64,000 nt of DNA from Burkholderia sp. Leaf177 (GTDB taxonomy: Bacteria > Pseudomonadota > Gammaproteobacteria > Burkholderiales > Burkholderiaceae): NCBI RefSeq assembly GCF_001424345.1, contig NZ_LMPF01000021.1:279471-343470 (forward strand). The letters are read 5' to 3'. Position numbers and translations under genes: made by a program. Positions 16,722-25,452 of this stretch are shown one piece after another (position 1 is the stretch's first letter; each line of letters begins with the position of its first letter). The notes beneath the pieces were generated by a model that saw nothing but the letters and a program-made list of their open reading frames with translations, did no database searches and was not told the DNA's origin.

Positions 16722-17582
16722 ATGACGTCAGCGACTGCCTGCGCATCTTCAGTATCGAAGCCGACGGCTTTCACGCGCGCGGCACAGCGGGCCAAGCCGG
16801 TTCCCGCTTTACATCCCGCCTCACATCCCGCTTCACATCCCGCTTCACATCCCGCTTCACATCCCGCCTCACATCCCGCCTCACGTCCCGCTTTACATAC
16901 CGATACGCGCTGTTCTGGCTGTTCATTGCACGCCATCTGCATGCCGCCCACACTGACTGACGCTGAACTCGACAGGCTCGATGCCATCATCTGTTCAACA
17001 CGCCTCGTTCGGCGCGGCGAGACGCTTTACCGGACGGGAGACGCGTTCAAAAGCATTTATGCCGTGCGCACGGGTTGCTTCAAGACGGTCGTGACGCATC
17101 GCGACGGGCAAGAGCAGGTCACGGGCTTTCATATCGCGGGCGAGCCGCTCGGACTCGACGGCGTCTGTACCGGCGAACAGAACTGCGATGCCATCGCGCT
17201 CGAAGACAGCAAGGTCTGCGTGATTCCCTTCGACCTTCTCGAAGACCTTTGCCACGAGGTCCGAGCCGTGCAGCAGCATGTTCACCGGATGATGAGCGGC
17301 GAGATCGTCAGGGAATCCGGCCTGATGATGATGCTCGGCACCATGACCGCCGAGCAGCGTGTGGCAACGTTCCTGATCAACCTTTCCTCGCGCATGAAGG
17401 TGCGTGGCTATTCGGCGGCCGAGTTCAATCTGCGCATGACGCGCGGGGAGATAGGCAGTTATCTCGGATTGAAGCTCGAGACCGTGAGCCGGATGTTTTC
17501 CAGGTTACAGAAAGAGCGGATCGTCGATACGAACGGCAAGCAGATTCGCATTATCGACAGCGAGCGGCTCGCCGAAGTTTGA
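16722..17582 (+). CDS. fnr: FNR-type oxygen-sensing regulator with HPAS repeat N-terminus
   Basis: 286 residues from the ATG at 16722 (GGGAG seven bases upstream); an in-frame ATG at 16689 lacks a ribosome site. Residues ~30-60 are a His-Pro-Ala-Ser tandem repeat. A C-x2-C-x5-C cluster (CSGCSLHAIC) follows, then the cyclic-nucleotide-like beta-roll with the fourth cysteine in DSKVCVIPF, a dimer helix, and a Crp-type HTH with ETVSRMFSRL. The four cysteines match the ligands of the [4Fe-4S] cluster of E. coli FNR, and E-x-x-S-R is the FNR recognition signature for TTGAT. The repeat insert is not part of the classical family. Confidence 0.93.
   Translation: MTSATACASSVSKPTAFTRAAQRAKPVPALHPASHPASHPASHPASHPASHPASRPALHTDTRCSGCSLHAICMPPTLTDAELDRLDAIICSTRLVRRGETLYRTGDAFKSIYAVRTGCFKTVVTHRDGQEQVTGFHIAGEPLGLDGVCTGEQNCDAIALEDSKVCVIPFDLLEDLCHEVRAVQQHVHRMMSGEIVRESGLMMMLGTMTAEQRVATFLINLSSRMKVRGYSAAEFNLRMTRGEIGSYLGLKLETVSRMFSRLQKERIVDTNGKQIRIIDSERLAEV
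16811..16894 (+). repeat. 12-bp in-frame tandem repeat in the FNR gene
   Basis: Seven copies of ACATCCCGC(C/T)TC, with only C/T changes and one decayed last copy, flanked by degenerate copies at 16799-16810 and 16895-16906. Each unit encodes His-Pro-Ala-Ser. Because the unit is a multiple of three, copy-number change would lengthen or shorten the protein without breaking the frame. Confidence 0.95.
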
Positions 17583-17648
17583 CCCGGCGCGCGCCATGTC
17601 TCGTCCAGTCACGTCGCGTTCCGGCTTGCATTGCCGACGGCAAAACAC

Positions 17649-18395
17649 ATGCCCTTGAACTATCTGCGCAGCTTCACGCGGCCGGAGCGCACCGGCGAGA
17701 GCAACCGGCGCCTCGGGCGCTGGCTTGCATTCATTGCCGGCGCCGCGAACGCCGGCGGTTTTCTCGCGGTCGGCCAATACACGTCGCACATGTCCGGCGT
17801 GGTGTCGGCACTTGCCGACAACCTTTCGCTTGGCGATGCCGGTCTCGTTGTTGCGGGCTTGAGTTCACTCGTGGCGTTCATGTCGGGCGCAGCGACGTCC
17901 GCGATCATGATCAACTGGGGCAGGCGGCGAGCCGCGCAAAGCGAGTACGCGTTGCCGCTGCTGCTGGAAGCTGCGTTGCTGCTGCTCTTCGGGCTGATCG
18001 GCGCGAATCTCGAAGGCGACCGGATCCTGTTCGTCCCGGCCACGGTCGCGTTGCTTTGTTTTGTCATGGGCTTGCAGAACGCCATGATCACGAAGATATC
18101 GAAGGCTGAAATCCGCACCACGCACGTGACCGGGCTCGTGACCGATATAGGGATCGAACTTGGCAAGCTCGTGTACTGGAATACTTCGCACAACGAAGGC
18201 ACGCGCGCCGTTAAGGCGGACCGGTCGAAGCTCAGGCTTCTTGCGTCGCTGCTCGGGATGTTTTTTACTGGCGGCATTGCAGGCGCGATGGGATTCAAAC
18301 ACGTCGGTTTTATCGCGACGATTCCGCTTGCCGCAATGCTCGTCGTGCTCGCGGTCGTACCGCTGGTCGACGATCTCGTCGGCCAGCGGCATTGA
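17649..18395 (+). CDS. DUF1275 (YoaK-type) inner-membrane protein
   Basis: 248 residues from ATG 17649 (a TTG start 18 bases upstream is possible). Six hydrophobic segments are visible, with the family features at the start (FIAGAANAGGFLAVGQYTSH, MSGVVSALAD) and the central GLQNAMITK segment. DUF1275 proteins are widespread bacterial membrane proteins of unknown function. It follows the FNR gene by 66 bases on the same strand and may be co-transcribed. Its stop is 15 bases from the convergent flavin-reductase-like gene. Confidence 0.88.
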   Translation: MPLNYLRSFTRPERTGESNRRLGRWLAFIAGAANAGGFLAVGQYTSHMSGVVSALADNLSLGDAGLVVAGLSSLVAFMSGAATSAIMINWGRRRAAQSEYALPLLLEAALLLLFGLIGANLEGDRILFVPATVALLCFVMGLQNAMITKISKAEIRTTHVTGLVTDIGIELGKLVYWNTSHNEGTRAVKADRSKLRLLASLLGMFFTGGIAGAMGFKHVGFIATIPLAAMLVVLAVVPLVDDLVGQRH

Positions 18396-18410
18396 TCGAT
18401 TTGCACGCGT

Positions 18411-19001
18411 TCAGCCCAATGTGAAACGTTCCCGCGTGGTCACGTAATCGCTTGCGCCGAAGCGCCCGACCGGGAAATAGTGCTGTAGCCGCACGCGCCA
18501 GGTTTCGGTGTCGATCAGTTCATCGCGCGCGTGCAGCCTGTGAACCCGCCCGATGAAAATATGACGGCTCGTGGTTTCGAGCGTCTCCCACAACGTACAT
18601 TCGAACGCAACCGGCGCCTCGGCGATTCTCGGCGGCGCGACGTGCGAACTCGGAACCGGCGTGAGCCCGACCTTCTCCAGCTCGCTGACATCGGGCGGCA
18701 GCCGCTCTCCACAGCGATGCATTTTTTCCGCCATCGCTTCGTCGCTGAGATGCACCACGAACTCGCGGCTGCGTGCAATGTTCGTGGCGGTGTCCTTGAG
18801 CGATCCATCGTCGAGACGATTGATGCTGATCATCACGATGGGTGGCTCCTCGCCCATCATGTTGAACATCGAAAACGGCGCGGCGTTGATCGTTCCGGTC
18901 GCGCTCAACGTTGTCACGAGGGCGATGGGACGCGGCACGATCAGGCTCGCCATGAGCTTGTATCGCTGATATTCCGTGATGGCTTCGAAGTCGATTTCCA
19001 T
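18411..19001 (-). CDS. Flavin reductase-like, FMN-binding split-barrel protein
   Basis: 196 residues from ATG 19001; the frame is open further upstream but that part overlaps the regulator. The split-barrel core is seen in VPRPIALVTTLSATGTINAA, PFSMFNMMGEEPP and the FVVHLSDEAMAEKMH segment, followed by ECTLWETLE and HIFIGRVHRLHARDE. This branch is close to flavoprotein oxidoreductases of the DIM6/NTAB kind, which bind FMN and act with or as flavin reductases. It is third in the minus-strand operon after the deacetylase-like and GntR genes (25-bp gap). Substrate unknown. Confidence 0.88.
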   Translation of the reverse strand: MEIDFEAITEYQRYKLMASLIVPRPIALVTTLSATGTINAAPFSMFNMMGEEPPIVMISINRLDDGSLKDTATNIARSREFVVHLSDEAMAEKMHRCGERLPPDVSELEKVGLTPVPSSHVAPPRIAEAPVAFECTLWETLETTSRHIFIGRVHRLHARDELIDTETWRVRLQHYFPVGRFGASDYVTTRERFTLG

Positions 19002-19026
19002 GATGGCCTGTTCAGTATTCGAGTGT

Positions 19027-19737
19027 TCAGGGTTGAACCAAACCGAGCAGTTGCCCAAGGCTTTTTTCGCCTTGCATGCGCGATGTTTCGATGCGCTCTT
19101 CAAGCTCGCGAAGATGCGCTTCCATGCGGCGGATCGCGCCGGGCGCATCGCGCGCTTCGATGCAATCGACGATTGCCGCGTGTTCATCGTGTTCGCAAGG
19201 CGCGTTTCCCGGCGGTTCGTACACGCCGACAATGAGCGAGCATCGCGATACGAGTTCGCTCAGATAACGCTGCAGGATGGAGTTGCCCGCAAGCCCTGCA
19301 ATCCGCAAATGGAAGTCGCTGGCAAGGCGCGCCCATGATGGCTGATCGAAGCGATGCATGGCTTCGTGTTCGTCGGCAAGCTGGCGGCGCAATGCTTCAA
19401 TGTCGCGCGCGCTCGCGCGTTGCACCGCGAGTTCCACGAGCACGCGTTCGAGCGAACGCCGCGCTTCGAAGATCTCGCGCGTCTCTTCAGGCGTCGGCTC
19501 CGCGATGACCGCGCCCTTGTTCGGCCTGAGCGCCACGATACCTTCATACGCGAGGCGCTCCAGCACGCGCCGTACGACTGCGCGGCCCACGCCGAACAAC
19601 TGGCACAGCTCCGGCTCGGGAAGCTTGGTGCCGGGCGTCAGACGATGGTTGAGGACACCGTCGAAGATCGCTTGATACAGGCGTGTATCCACGTCTTGCG
19701 TGGCCTCTGGCTCAGGCGGGTTTTCTTTCCGTGTCAT
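19027..19737 (-). CDS. GntR-family regulator with FCD domain
   Basis: 236 residues. N-terminal winged HTH (~15-80: TKLPEPELCQLFGVGRAVVR, then RVLERLAYEGIV) and a C-terminal FCD ligand domain (~90-225) with the metal or ligand histidines in FHLRIAG and HAAIVDCIEARD. FadR-subfamily repressors usually control the catabolic operon they sit in and respond to an organic acid. Its ATG overlaps the stop of the deacetylase-like gene (ATGA), so the two are translationally coupled. Likely targets are this operon and the divergent ABC importer; a CGTGT-N7-ACACG palindrome at 20842-20858 between them is a candidate operator. Confidence 0.92.
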   Translation of the reverse strand: MTRKENPPEPEATQDVDTRLYQAIFDGVLNHRLTPGTKLPEPELCQLFGVGRAVVRRVLERLAYEGIVALRPNKGAVIAEPTPEETREIFEARRSLERVLVELAVQRASARDIEALRRQLADEHEAMHRFDQPSWARLASDFHLRIAGLAGNSILQRYLSELVSRCSLIVGVYEPPGNAPCEHDEHAAIVDCIEARDAPGAIRRMEAHLRELEERIETSRMQGEKSLGQLLGLVQP

Positions 19738-20711
19738 GCCGGTACCTGATGACGCGATGACCCGGCGAGCCCGGCGCGTTCCATCTCGTCCATGTAACGC
19801 GCGATCGCGCCGGGCGTTGTGATCCAGACGTCGCCGTTCGCGCGCGCCGCCGCAATATGTTGGAGCGCCCGTCGTAAATGCCGCAACCGGTACGGCTGAC
19901 CAACCAGATAGGGATGCAGTGCGATTCCCATGACAAGCGCCTGCTTGTGCCGGCTGTTGTTGGCTTGCTCGAGCATCTCGTCGAACTGATCGATGATCAT
20001 GTCCGCGAAAGCGCAGGCGTCGAGTTGCCGTCCGATGATCATCGGCAAGTCGTTGAGTTCTTGCGGATAAGGAATCGACCAGAGCGAACCGGCGCGCGTC
20101 GCCATGCGCACGGGACGGTCATCGTGGCACCAGTTGAGCGTATAACCGTAGCCCGTTTCCGCGATCAGATCGGGCGTCAGATGCGATTCCGATATCCACG
20201 GAGAAAGCCATCCCGATGGCGGCGTGCCCGAATGCAACGCAATGCGTTCGCGGCAATGAACCAGCAGCGCGCGCTCGGCGATTTCGTCGAAATCACTTTG
20301 GCGATGCGCGTTCGTATGCCCATGTGCAATGAGCTCGTCGCCGCGCGCAAGACATGCGTCGATGACCTCGGGGCAATGATCATAAAGAGCGGTATTGATC
20401 AGCGTGCCGGAAGGCATCTCGAGCTGATCGAAGAGTTCCATGCAGCGCCATACGCCCACGCGGTTGCCGTATTCGCGCCAGCTGTAATTGAGCACGTCGG
20501 GTTGCGGCGAGAGCGGACCCAGCGCCGCGCCGAGACCTTCCCCAAACGCAAAATGTTCGATGTTGAAGCCGAGATAGACGGCGAGTCCGGTATCTCCCGG
20601 CCATCGAAACGAATCGGTATCGGCGATCGGCCGATACGGAAAACGCGTGTGCGTCGCGAGCGGACCGAATCTCGATTCGCCTTCTGCGCCAGCGTGACGA
20701 TTGATGTCCAT
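19734..20711 (-). CDS. Polysaccharide deacetylase-like (NodB-fold) amidohydrolase
   Basis: 325 residues from ATG 20711; an in-frame ATG at 20735 is also possible. The NodB-type barrel is indicated by the N-terminal LGFNIEHF strand, the metal-site motif ELIAHGHTNAH (~140), GWLSPWISES and the late GIALHPYLVGQP segment. This branch resembles PuuE-type and other small-molecule deacetylases rather than chitin enzymes, and it has no signal peptide, so a cytoplasmic amide substrate is likely. It is first of a three-gene operon and divergent from a polyamine-type importer, so the importer may supply its substrate (inferred). Confidence 0.87.
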   Translation of the reverse strand: MDINRHAGAEGESRFGPLATHTRFPYRPIADTDSFRWPGDTGLAVYLGFNIEHFAFGEGLGAALGPLSPQPDVLNYSWREYGNRVGVWRCMELFDQLEMPSGTLINTALYDHCPEVIDACLARGDELIAHGHTNAHRQSDFDEIAERALLVHCRERIALHSGTPPSGWLSPWISESHLTPDLIAETGYGYTLNWCHDDRPVRMATRAGSLWSIPYPQELNDLPMIIGRQLDACAFADMIIDQFDEMLEQANNSRHKQALVMGIALHPYLVGQPYRLRHLRRALQHIAAARANGDVWITTPGAIARYMDEMERAGLAGSSRHQVPA

Positions 20712-21077
20712 GTTCAAAAACCCCGATGACAACATGTGCTGCGTGTGAACCTTTTTGGTGGATTGCGCCCCGAAGCGAACCAGCGGCGCACCGTGATCGT
20801 GCGGCTTTCGGTGATTATTCGCCGACGGATCAGTTTCGAATCGTGTGCAATTTACACGCCATATCGTAGACGTTCAATAGCAGCGATGGTTTGCACGAAA
20901 CCGCGCTTGATGCAAACAAAGTGGCATGTGTCTTGCATTTGGCAATGCGTCAGCCGACCTTCGTCGATCGCCACGCCTCGAACAGGAACGCATCGCATGA
21001 GTTCGTCCATATGATCCGTCCACATGATCCGTCCATATGTATCGTCCATATGAGTGAGCCAATATGAATCCGTCAAT
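20712..21077. promoter_or_regulatory. Divergent control region, deacetylase operon and ABC importer
   Basis: 366 bp without a gene. It holds a CGTGT-N7-ACACG inverted repeat (20842-20858), a TTTGCA/TGCAAA inverted repeat near 20890-20916, and, at the right end, 13-bp tandem repeats running into the importer start. Open frames here are short and unlike known proteins. Confidence 0.55.
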
Positions 21078-21084
21078 ATGAGTC
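21005..21084 (+). repeat. Six 13-14 bp tandem repeats across the importer start
   Basis: Units of the form GTC(C/A)A(T/C)ATG plus four bases begin at 21005, 21018, 21031, 21044, 21057 (one base inserted) and 21072. Each contains an ATG, and the last one supplies the likely start codon of the ABC ATPase at 21078. No ribosome-binding sequence interrupts the array. Confidence 0.85.
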
Positions 21085-22136
21085 AGTCCACTTCAGCCGT
21101 ACTCAAGACCGAAGCCGCGGACATTGAACTCGTGCATGTGTCGAAACAATATGGCGATTCGCTTGCGGTCGATTCCATCGACTTGCGGATTCCCGGCGGC
21201 CAATATTGCTGTCTGCTTGGGCCGTCGGGCTGCGGCAAGACATCGACATTAAGAATGATCGCGGGTCACGAGTCGATCACCGACGGTGACATCCTCATAG
21301 GCCAGCGTAACGTCACGCGCGCGCAGCCAGCCACGCGGGGCACCGCGATGGTCTTCCAGAGCTACGCCCTTTTCCCGCATCTGTCCGCACTCGATAACGT
21401 CGCGTTCAGCTTGAAGATGCGCGGCGTTGCGAAAGACGCGCGCCGCAAGCGTGCGGGCGAATTGCTCGAACTGGTTGCGATGAGCGCCTTCGCCGAACGC
21501 AAGCCATCGCAGTTATCGGGTGGCCAGCAACAGCGTGTCGCACTCGCGCGCGCGTTGCTGAACGAACCACGTTGCCTCTTGCTCGATGAACCCTTGTCCG
21601 CGCTCGACCCGTTCTTGCGCATCCAGATGCGCGCCGAACTTAAGCGCTGGCAGAAAGAACTCGGCATCACGTTCGTGCACGTCACGCATTCGCAGGAAGA
21701 AGCAATGGCGCTCGCCGACATGGTCGTGGTGATGAGTCACGGGCGCATAGAACAAAGCGGTTCGCCGCGTGAAGTCTTCAACCGCCCGCGCACCGAATTC
21801 GTCGCGCGTTTTCTCGGCGGCCATAACGTGCTCAGCGCGAACGGGCACGCGTTCACCGTGCGCGCCGACCACTTGCGCATAGCGCCTCACGGCATCACGC
21901 CGGTACAGACGCCGGGAAGCGATGGCGGACTTAGCCGTATCGGCGGGATTCCTTGCACGGTTCGCGAAACCGAATATCAGGGCACGCATTTGCGCATGAC
22001 GCTTGCGCCGCTCGATGGTTCGCCTGAACTCATCTCGCTGCTACCCGATAACGAATACGACCCTAAGCGCCTCGGCCCCGACGCGCGTGTAGTCGTGTGG
22101 TGGGACGAGCAGGACGCCCATGCATTTGCAGCATAA
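21078..22136 (+). CDS. ABC importer ATPase, polyamine-type (PotA-like)
   Basis: 352 residues from ATG 21078 (an in-frame GTG at 21054 is the alternative; neither has a clear ribosome site). Walker A GPSGCGKTSTLRMIAG (~50), Q-loop, signature LSGGQQQRVALARAL (~145) and Walker B LLLDEPLSALD (~170), then a TOBE-type domain in the last 100 residues. It energises the importer formed with the two permeases and the periplasmic protein downstream. The family transports spermidine, putrescine, iron or other small cations. The substrate cannot be fixed from sequence. Confidence 0.92.
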   Translation: MSQSTSAVLKTEAADIELVHVSKQYGDSLAVDSIDLRIPGGQYCCLLGPSGCGKTSTLRMIAGHESITDGDILIGQRNVTRAQPATRGTAMVFQSYALFPHLSALDNVAFSLKMRGVAKDARRKRAGELLELVAMSAFAERKPSQLSGGQQQRVALARALLNEPRCLLLDEPLSALDPFLRIQMRAELKRWQKELGITFVHVTHSQEEAMALADMVVVMSHGRIEQSGSPREVFNRPRTEFVARFLGGHNVLSANGHAFTVRADHLRIAPHGITPVQTPGSDGGLSRIGGIPCTVRETEYQGTHLRMTLAPLDGSPELISLLPDNEYDPKRLGPDARVVVWWDEQDAHAFAA

Positions 22137-22209
22137 AACTGCTTTGCGTTGCGCTGAAGAAAACATTGAACGAGAACATTGAAAGACAACGTCACCAAGG
22201 GAGATTGCA

Positions 22210-23526
22210 ATGACCGAGCGAAAAGAAAATCCGTCCAATATCACCACGACTGAGCCCGCCGAATCCAGCCTTGGATCGGGCCAAGGGCTGTCACGCCGCG
22301 CATTGCTGAAGGGCGCTGTTGCCGCTGCGGGTATTGCGGGTTTCCCTTATGTGCACGCGCAGGAAAAGATCACGTTGCGATATCTCGGCACGGCTGTGAA
22401 CCAAAGCTCGGATATCGCGAAGAAGTTTCAGGAGGACACGGGTATCCAGATTCAGTACATTCCGGTCACGACCGATGACGTCGCCAAGCGCATCATCACG
22501 CAACCGAATTCCTTCGATATCGTCGATACCGAATATTTCTCGCTGAAGAAGCTGATTCCCGCTGGCACGCTTGCCGGCATGGACGCAAAGAAGATCAAGC
22601 TCGCCGACAAGATCACGCCCGTGCTCACGCGCGGTGAAGTCGATGGCAAGAAAATCGGCGACCAGGGCACTGCGCCCAAGAAGGTGATGTTCCTGACCGG
22701 CGCCCGTTCAACGCAGTTCTCCGCGACACCCACCGAATGGATGACGCTGATCCCGACCACCTATAACGCCGATACGCTCGGTATTCGTCCCGACCTCATC
22801 AAGCGTCCGATCACGAGCTGGTCCGAGTTGCTCAATCCCGAGTTCAAGGGCAAGGCGGCGTTGCTCAACATTCCCGCGATCGGCATCATGGATTCGGCGA
22901 TGGCAATCGAAGCCATGGGTCACATGAAGTACGGCGACAAAGGCAACATGACCAAAGCCGAGATCGACCAGACTATCAAGATCCTGATCGAAGCGAAACG
23001 CGCAGGCCAGTTCCGCGCTTTCTGGAAGGACTTCAACGAAAGCGTGAACCTGATGGCGTCGGGCGAAGTCGTGATCCAGTCGATGTGGTCGCCGGCTGTC
23101 ACGAAGGTCCGCACGATGGGCGTTGCCTGCAAGTTCCAGCCGCTGAAGGAGGGGTATCGGTCATGGGCATCGGGCTTCGGTTTGCCGCGTTCGTTGCAGG
23201 GCCGCAAGCTCGACGCCGCGTACGAGTTCATCAACTGGTTCCAGGACGGCTGGGCTGGCGCCTACCTGATGCGCCAGGGGTATTACCCGGGCGTGACGGA
23301 GACCGCCAAGTCGCACATGCAAGCGTACGAATGGGACTACTGGATGGAAGGCAAGGCGGCCGCGCAGGACATCAAGGCGCCCGATGGCCAGCTGCTCGAA
23401 AAGGCAGGTTCGACACGCGATGGCGGTTCGTACAACCAGCGCATGGGCGCGATCGCGTGCTGGAACGCAGTGATGGACGAGAACATCTACATGGTCCAGA
23501 AGTGGAACGAGTTCATTGCGGCCTGA
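22210..23526 (+). CDS. ABC importer periplasmic substrate-binding protein (Tat-exported)
   Basis: 438 residues; ATG 22210 has GGGAG at good spacing. The N-terminus carries a twin-arginine signal (LSRRALLKGAVAAAGIAG) with a long hydrophilic n-region, and cleavage is likely after VHAQ. The mature part is a two-lobed solute-binding protein of the spermidine/putrescine cluster (FDIVDTEYFSLKKLIP, ASGEVVIQSMWSPAV, YEFINWFQDGW). Most polyamine-binding proteins are Sec-exported, so Tat export is a small oddity, possibly linked to folding with a cofactor or ligand. It follows the ATPase by 73 bases. Confidence 0.92.
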   Translation: MTERKENPSNITTTEPAESSLGSGQGLSRRALLKGAVAAAGIAGFPYVHAQEKITLRYLGTAVNQSSDIAKKFQEDTGIQIQYIPVTTDDVAKRIITQPNSFDIVDTEYFSLKKLIPAGTLAGMDAKKIKLADKITPVLTRGEVDGKKIGDQGTAPKKVMFLTGARSTQFSATPTEWMTLIPTTYNADTLGIRPDLIKRPITSWSELLNPEFKGKAALLNIPAIGIMDSAMAIEAMGHMKYGDKGNMTKAEIDQTIKILIEAKRAGQFRAFWKDFNESVNLMASGEVVIQSMWSPAVTKVRTMGVACKFQPLKEGYRSWASGFGLPRSLQGRKLDAAYEFINWFQDGWAGAYLMRQGYYPGVTETAKSHMQAYEWDYWMEGKAAAQDIKAPDGQLLEKAGSTRDGGSYNQRMGAIACWNAVMDENIYMVQKWNEFIAA

Positions 23527-23595
23527 GTGCGCCGGCGCCGGCTTTTTGACTGCATGAAGCCGGCTGCATCTGTTTAATCACTGGACATTCACGCG

Positions 23596-24510
23596 ATGGC
23601 ATCGATCGAGCTTCCCGCTCAAACACTTGACGCAACGGTCAAACATAAGCGAGCCGCTGCATGGCTGCAAGCAACGCCGCTGACGTTGACCTTTGCGCTG
23701 TTTTTCATCGTGCCGCTGATCATCACGCTGATCGTGAGCTTCTGGGACTTCAACGAGTACCAGATCATCCCGGCGTTCACGCTGAAAAACTATGCGGCGA
23801 TCTTCGATGGATGTTCATCGACCACCGATGTTTGTGTGACCTTCAAGACGTACTGGTCCACCATCAAGTTCTGCGCCATCGTCTGGACGGTCACGCTTTT
23901 GATCGGCTTCACGATTGCGTATTTTCTTGCATTCCATGTGCGCTCGTCGGGCATGCAAACGGTGTTGTTCCTCGTTTGCACCATACCGTTCTGGACTTCC
24001 AACGTTATCCGGATGATTTCATGGATGCCGCTGCTCGGCCGCAACGGCCTCGTGAATCAGGCATTGATCAGCGCGCATATGGTGGACCGGCCGCTTGAAT
24101 GGCTGCTGTATTCCAATTTTTCCGTCGTGCTCGCGTTCGTGCATCTCTACACGTTTTTCATGATCGTGCCCATATTCAACGCCATGATGCGCATCGACCG
24201 ATCGTTGCTCGAAGCTGCGCGCGATGCTGGCGCGAGCGGCTGGCAAGTCATTCGCGAAGTGGTGCTGCCCTTGTCGAAGACGGGAATCGTCATTGGCTCG
24301 ATCTTCGTGATCACGATCGTGATGGGCGACTTCCTGACCGTCGGCGTGATGGGCGGACAGCAGATTGCATCGGTAGGAAAGATCATTCAGGTGCAGACGG
24401 GCTATCTGCAGTTTCCTGCTGCCGCGGCGAACGCGATCATTTTGCTGGCAGTCGTGCTGATGATTGTCTGGGCGCTGACCCGCGTAGTCGATATCCGCAA
24501 GGAGCTGTGA
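23596..24510 (+). CDS. ABC importer permease 1 (PotB-like)
   Basis: 304 residues with about six membrane helices. The first starts near residue 28 after a polar N-terminus, then a periplasmic loop with two cysteines (CSSTTDVC). The coupling EAA motif is DRSLLEAARDAGASGWQVIR (~200-225), typical of type I importer permeases. Together with the next gene it forms the inner-membrane channel for the solute-binding protein encoded just upstream. One base separates its stop from the next start. Confidence 0.92.
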   Translation: MASIELPAQTLDATVKHKRAAAWLQATPLTLTFALFFIVPLIITLIVSFWDFNEYQIIPAFTLKNYAAIFDGCSSTTDVCVTFKTYWSTIKFCAIVWTVTLLIGFTIAYFLAFHVRSSGMQTVLFLVCTIPFWTSNVIRMISWMPLLGRNGLVNQALISAHMVDRPLEWLLYSNFSVVLAFVHLYTFFMIVPIFNAMMRIDRSLLEAARDAGASGWQVIREVVLPLSKTGIVIGSIFVITIVMGDFLTVGVMGGQQIASVGKIIQVQTGYLQFPAAAANAIILLAVVLMIVWALTRVVDIRKEL

Positions 24511-24511
24511 C

Positions 24512-25435
24512 ATGGCCGCCAGCGGTTTCAAGCCAGGTTTGAAACATCGAGAACGCAGGCCCGCAAGTTTCTACTGGCTCGCGCTCGTGTTCGCGCTTTT
24601 CGTGCTGTTCCTTTACGGTCCGGTCATAACCATCTTCATCTTGTCGTTCCAAGGCCCGGAAGGCGGCCTCACGTTCCCGATGCGCGGGGTATCGCTGCAC
24701 TGGTTCGAAGTATTGCGGCAGGGCGTTGGCGACATCGACATATGGGCCGCGTTCGGGCGATCGGTGCGGCTCGCGGCCGTGGTCACGGTTTTGACGGTGC
24801 TGTTTTCGGTGAGCGCCGGACTTGCGTTTCGCAAGCGCTTTCGCGGTGACACCGCCGTGTTTTATGTATCGGTGGCAAGTTTGATCATGCCTTCGATCAT
24901 CGTTTCGCTGGGTATTGGGCTCACGTTCCGGCTGCTGGACAACGGCGTCAAATATCTCGCCACGCTGTCAGGGCACGAGTCTTTCGTCGATAACTACACT
25001 ACGTCGATGGGCCTATATACGTCCGCGCTCGGCGCGCATCTGACGTGGACGCTGCCATTCGGTTTGCTCGTGATGTTCGCCGTCTTCAATCGATTCAACC
25101 CTGCGTACGAGGAAGCGGCGCGCGACCTCGGTGCGTCACCGTGGCAGAGCTTCAGGCACGTTGTGCTGCCGATCATAGGGCCTTCGGTGATCGGCGTCGG
25201 CATGTTCGGCTTCACGTTGTCGTGGGACGAGATTGCGCGCACGTCGCAGGCAATCGGCGACCAGAACACCTTGCCTCTTGAATTGCAGGGCCTGACGACT
25301 TCCGTGACAACGCCCGTGATCTACGCGCTCGGCACCATGACAACCATGCTCTCGCTTACTGTAATGATCGTCGGGCTGCTTTTGGTGCGATGGCTCGCCC
25401 GGCGCCGCTCGCGCGCGCTGGCGCTTGCAGGTTGA
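24512..25435 (+). CDS. ABC importer permease 2 (PotC-like)
   Basis: 307 residues with six predicted helices. The EAA loop reads NPAYEEAARDLGASPWQSFR (~200-215). It starts one base after the first permease, so translation is coupled. PotC-type permeases pair with PotB-type ones. The operon ends here: 17 bases separate its stop from the convergent superinfection-immunity-like gene. Confidence 0.92.
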   Translation: MAASGFKPGLKHRERRPASFYWLALVFALFVLFLYGPVITIFILSFQGPEGGLTFPMRGVSLHWFEVLRQGVGDIDIWAAFGRSVRLAAVVTVLTVLFSVSAGLAFRKRFRGDTAVFYVSVASLIMPSIIVSLGIGLTFRLLDNGVKYLATLSGHESFVDNYTTSMGLYTSALGAHLTWTLPFGLLVMFAVFNRFNPAYEEAARDLGASPWQSFRHVVLPIIGPSVIGVGMFGFTLSWDEIARTSQAIGDQNTLPLELQGLTTSVTTPVIYALGTMTTMLSLTVMIVGLLLVRWLARRRSRALALAG

Positions 25436-25452
25436 GCGCTTCCCGCCTTGCG

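Noticed and set aside
16799..16906. CRISPR-like array
   Set aside because: Units are 12 bp, contiguous, without spacers, and lie in frame inside the FNR gene.
21005..21084. CRISPR or attachment-site array
   Set aside because: Contiguous 13-bp units without spacers and no integrase or cas gene in the window.
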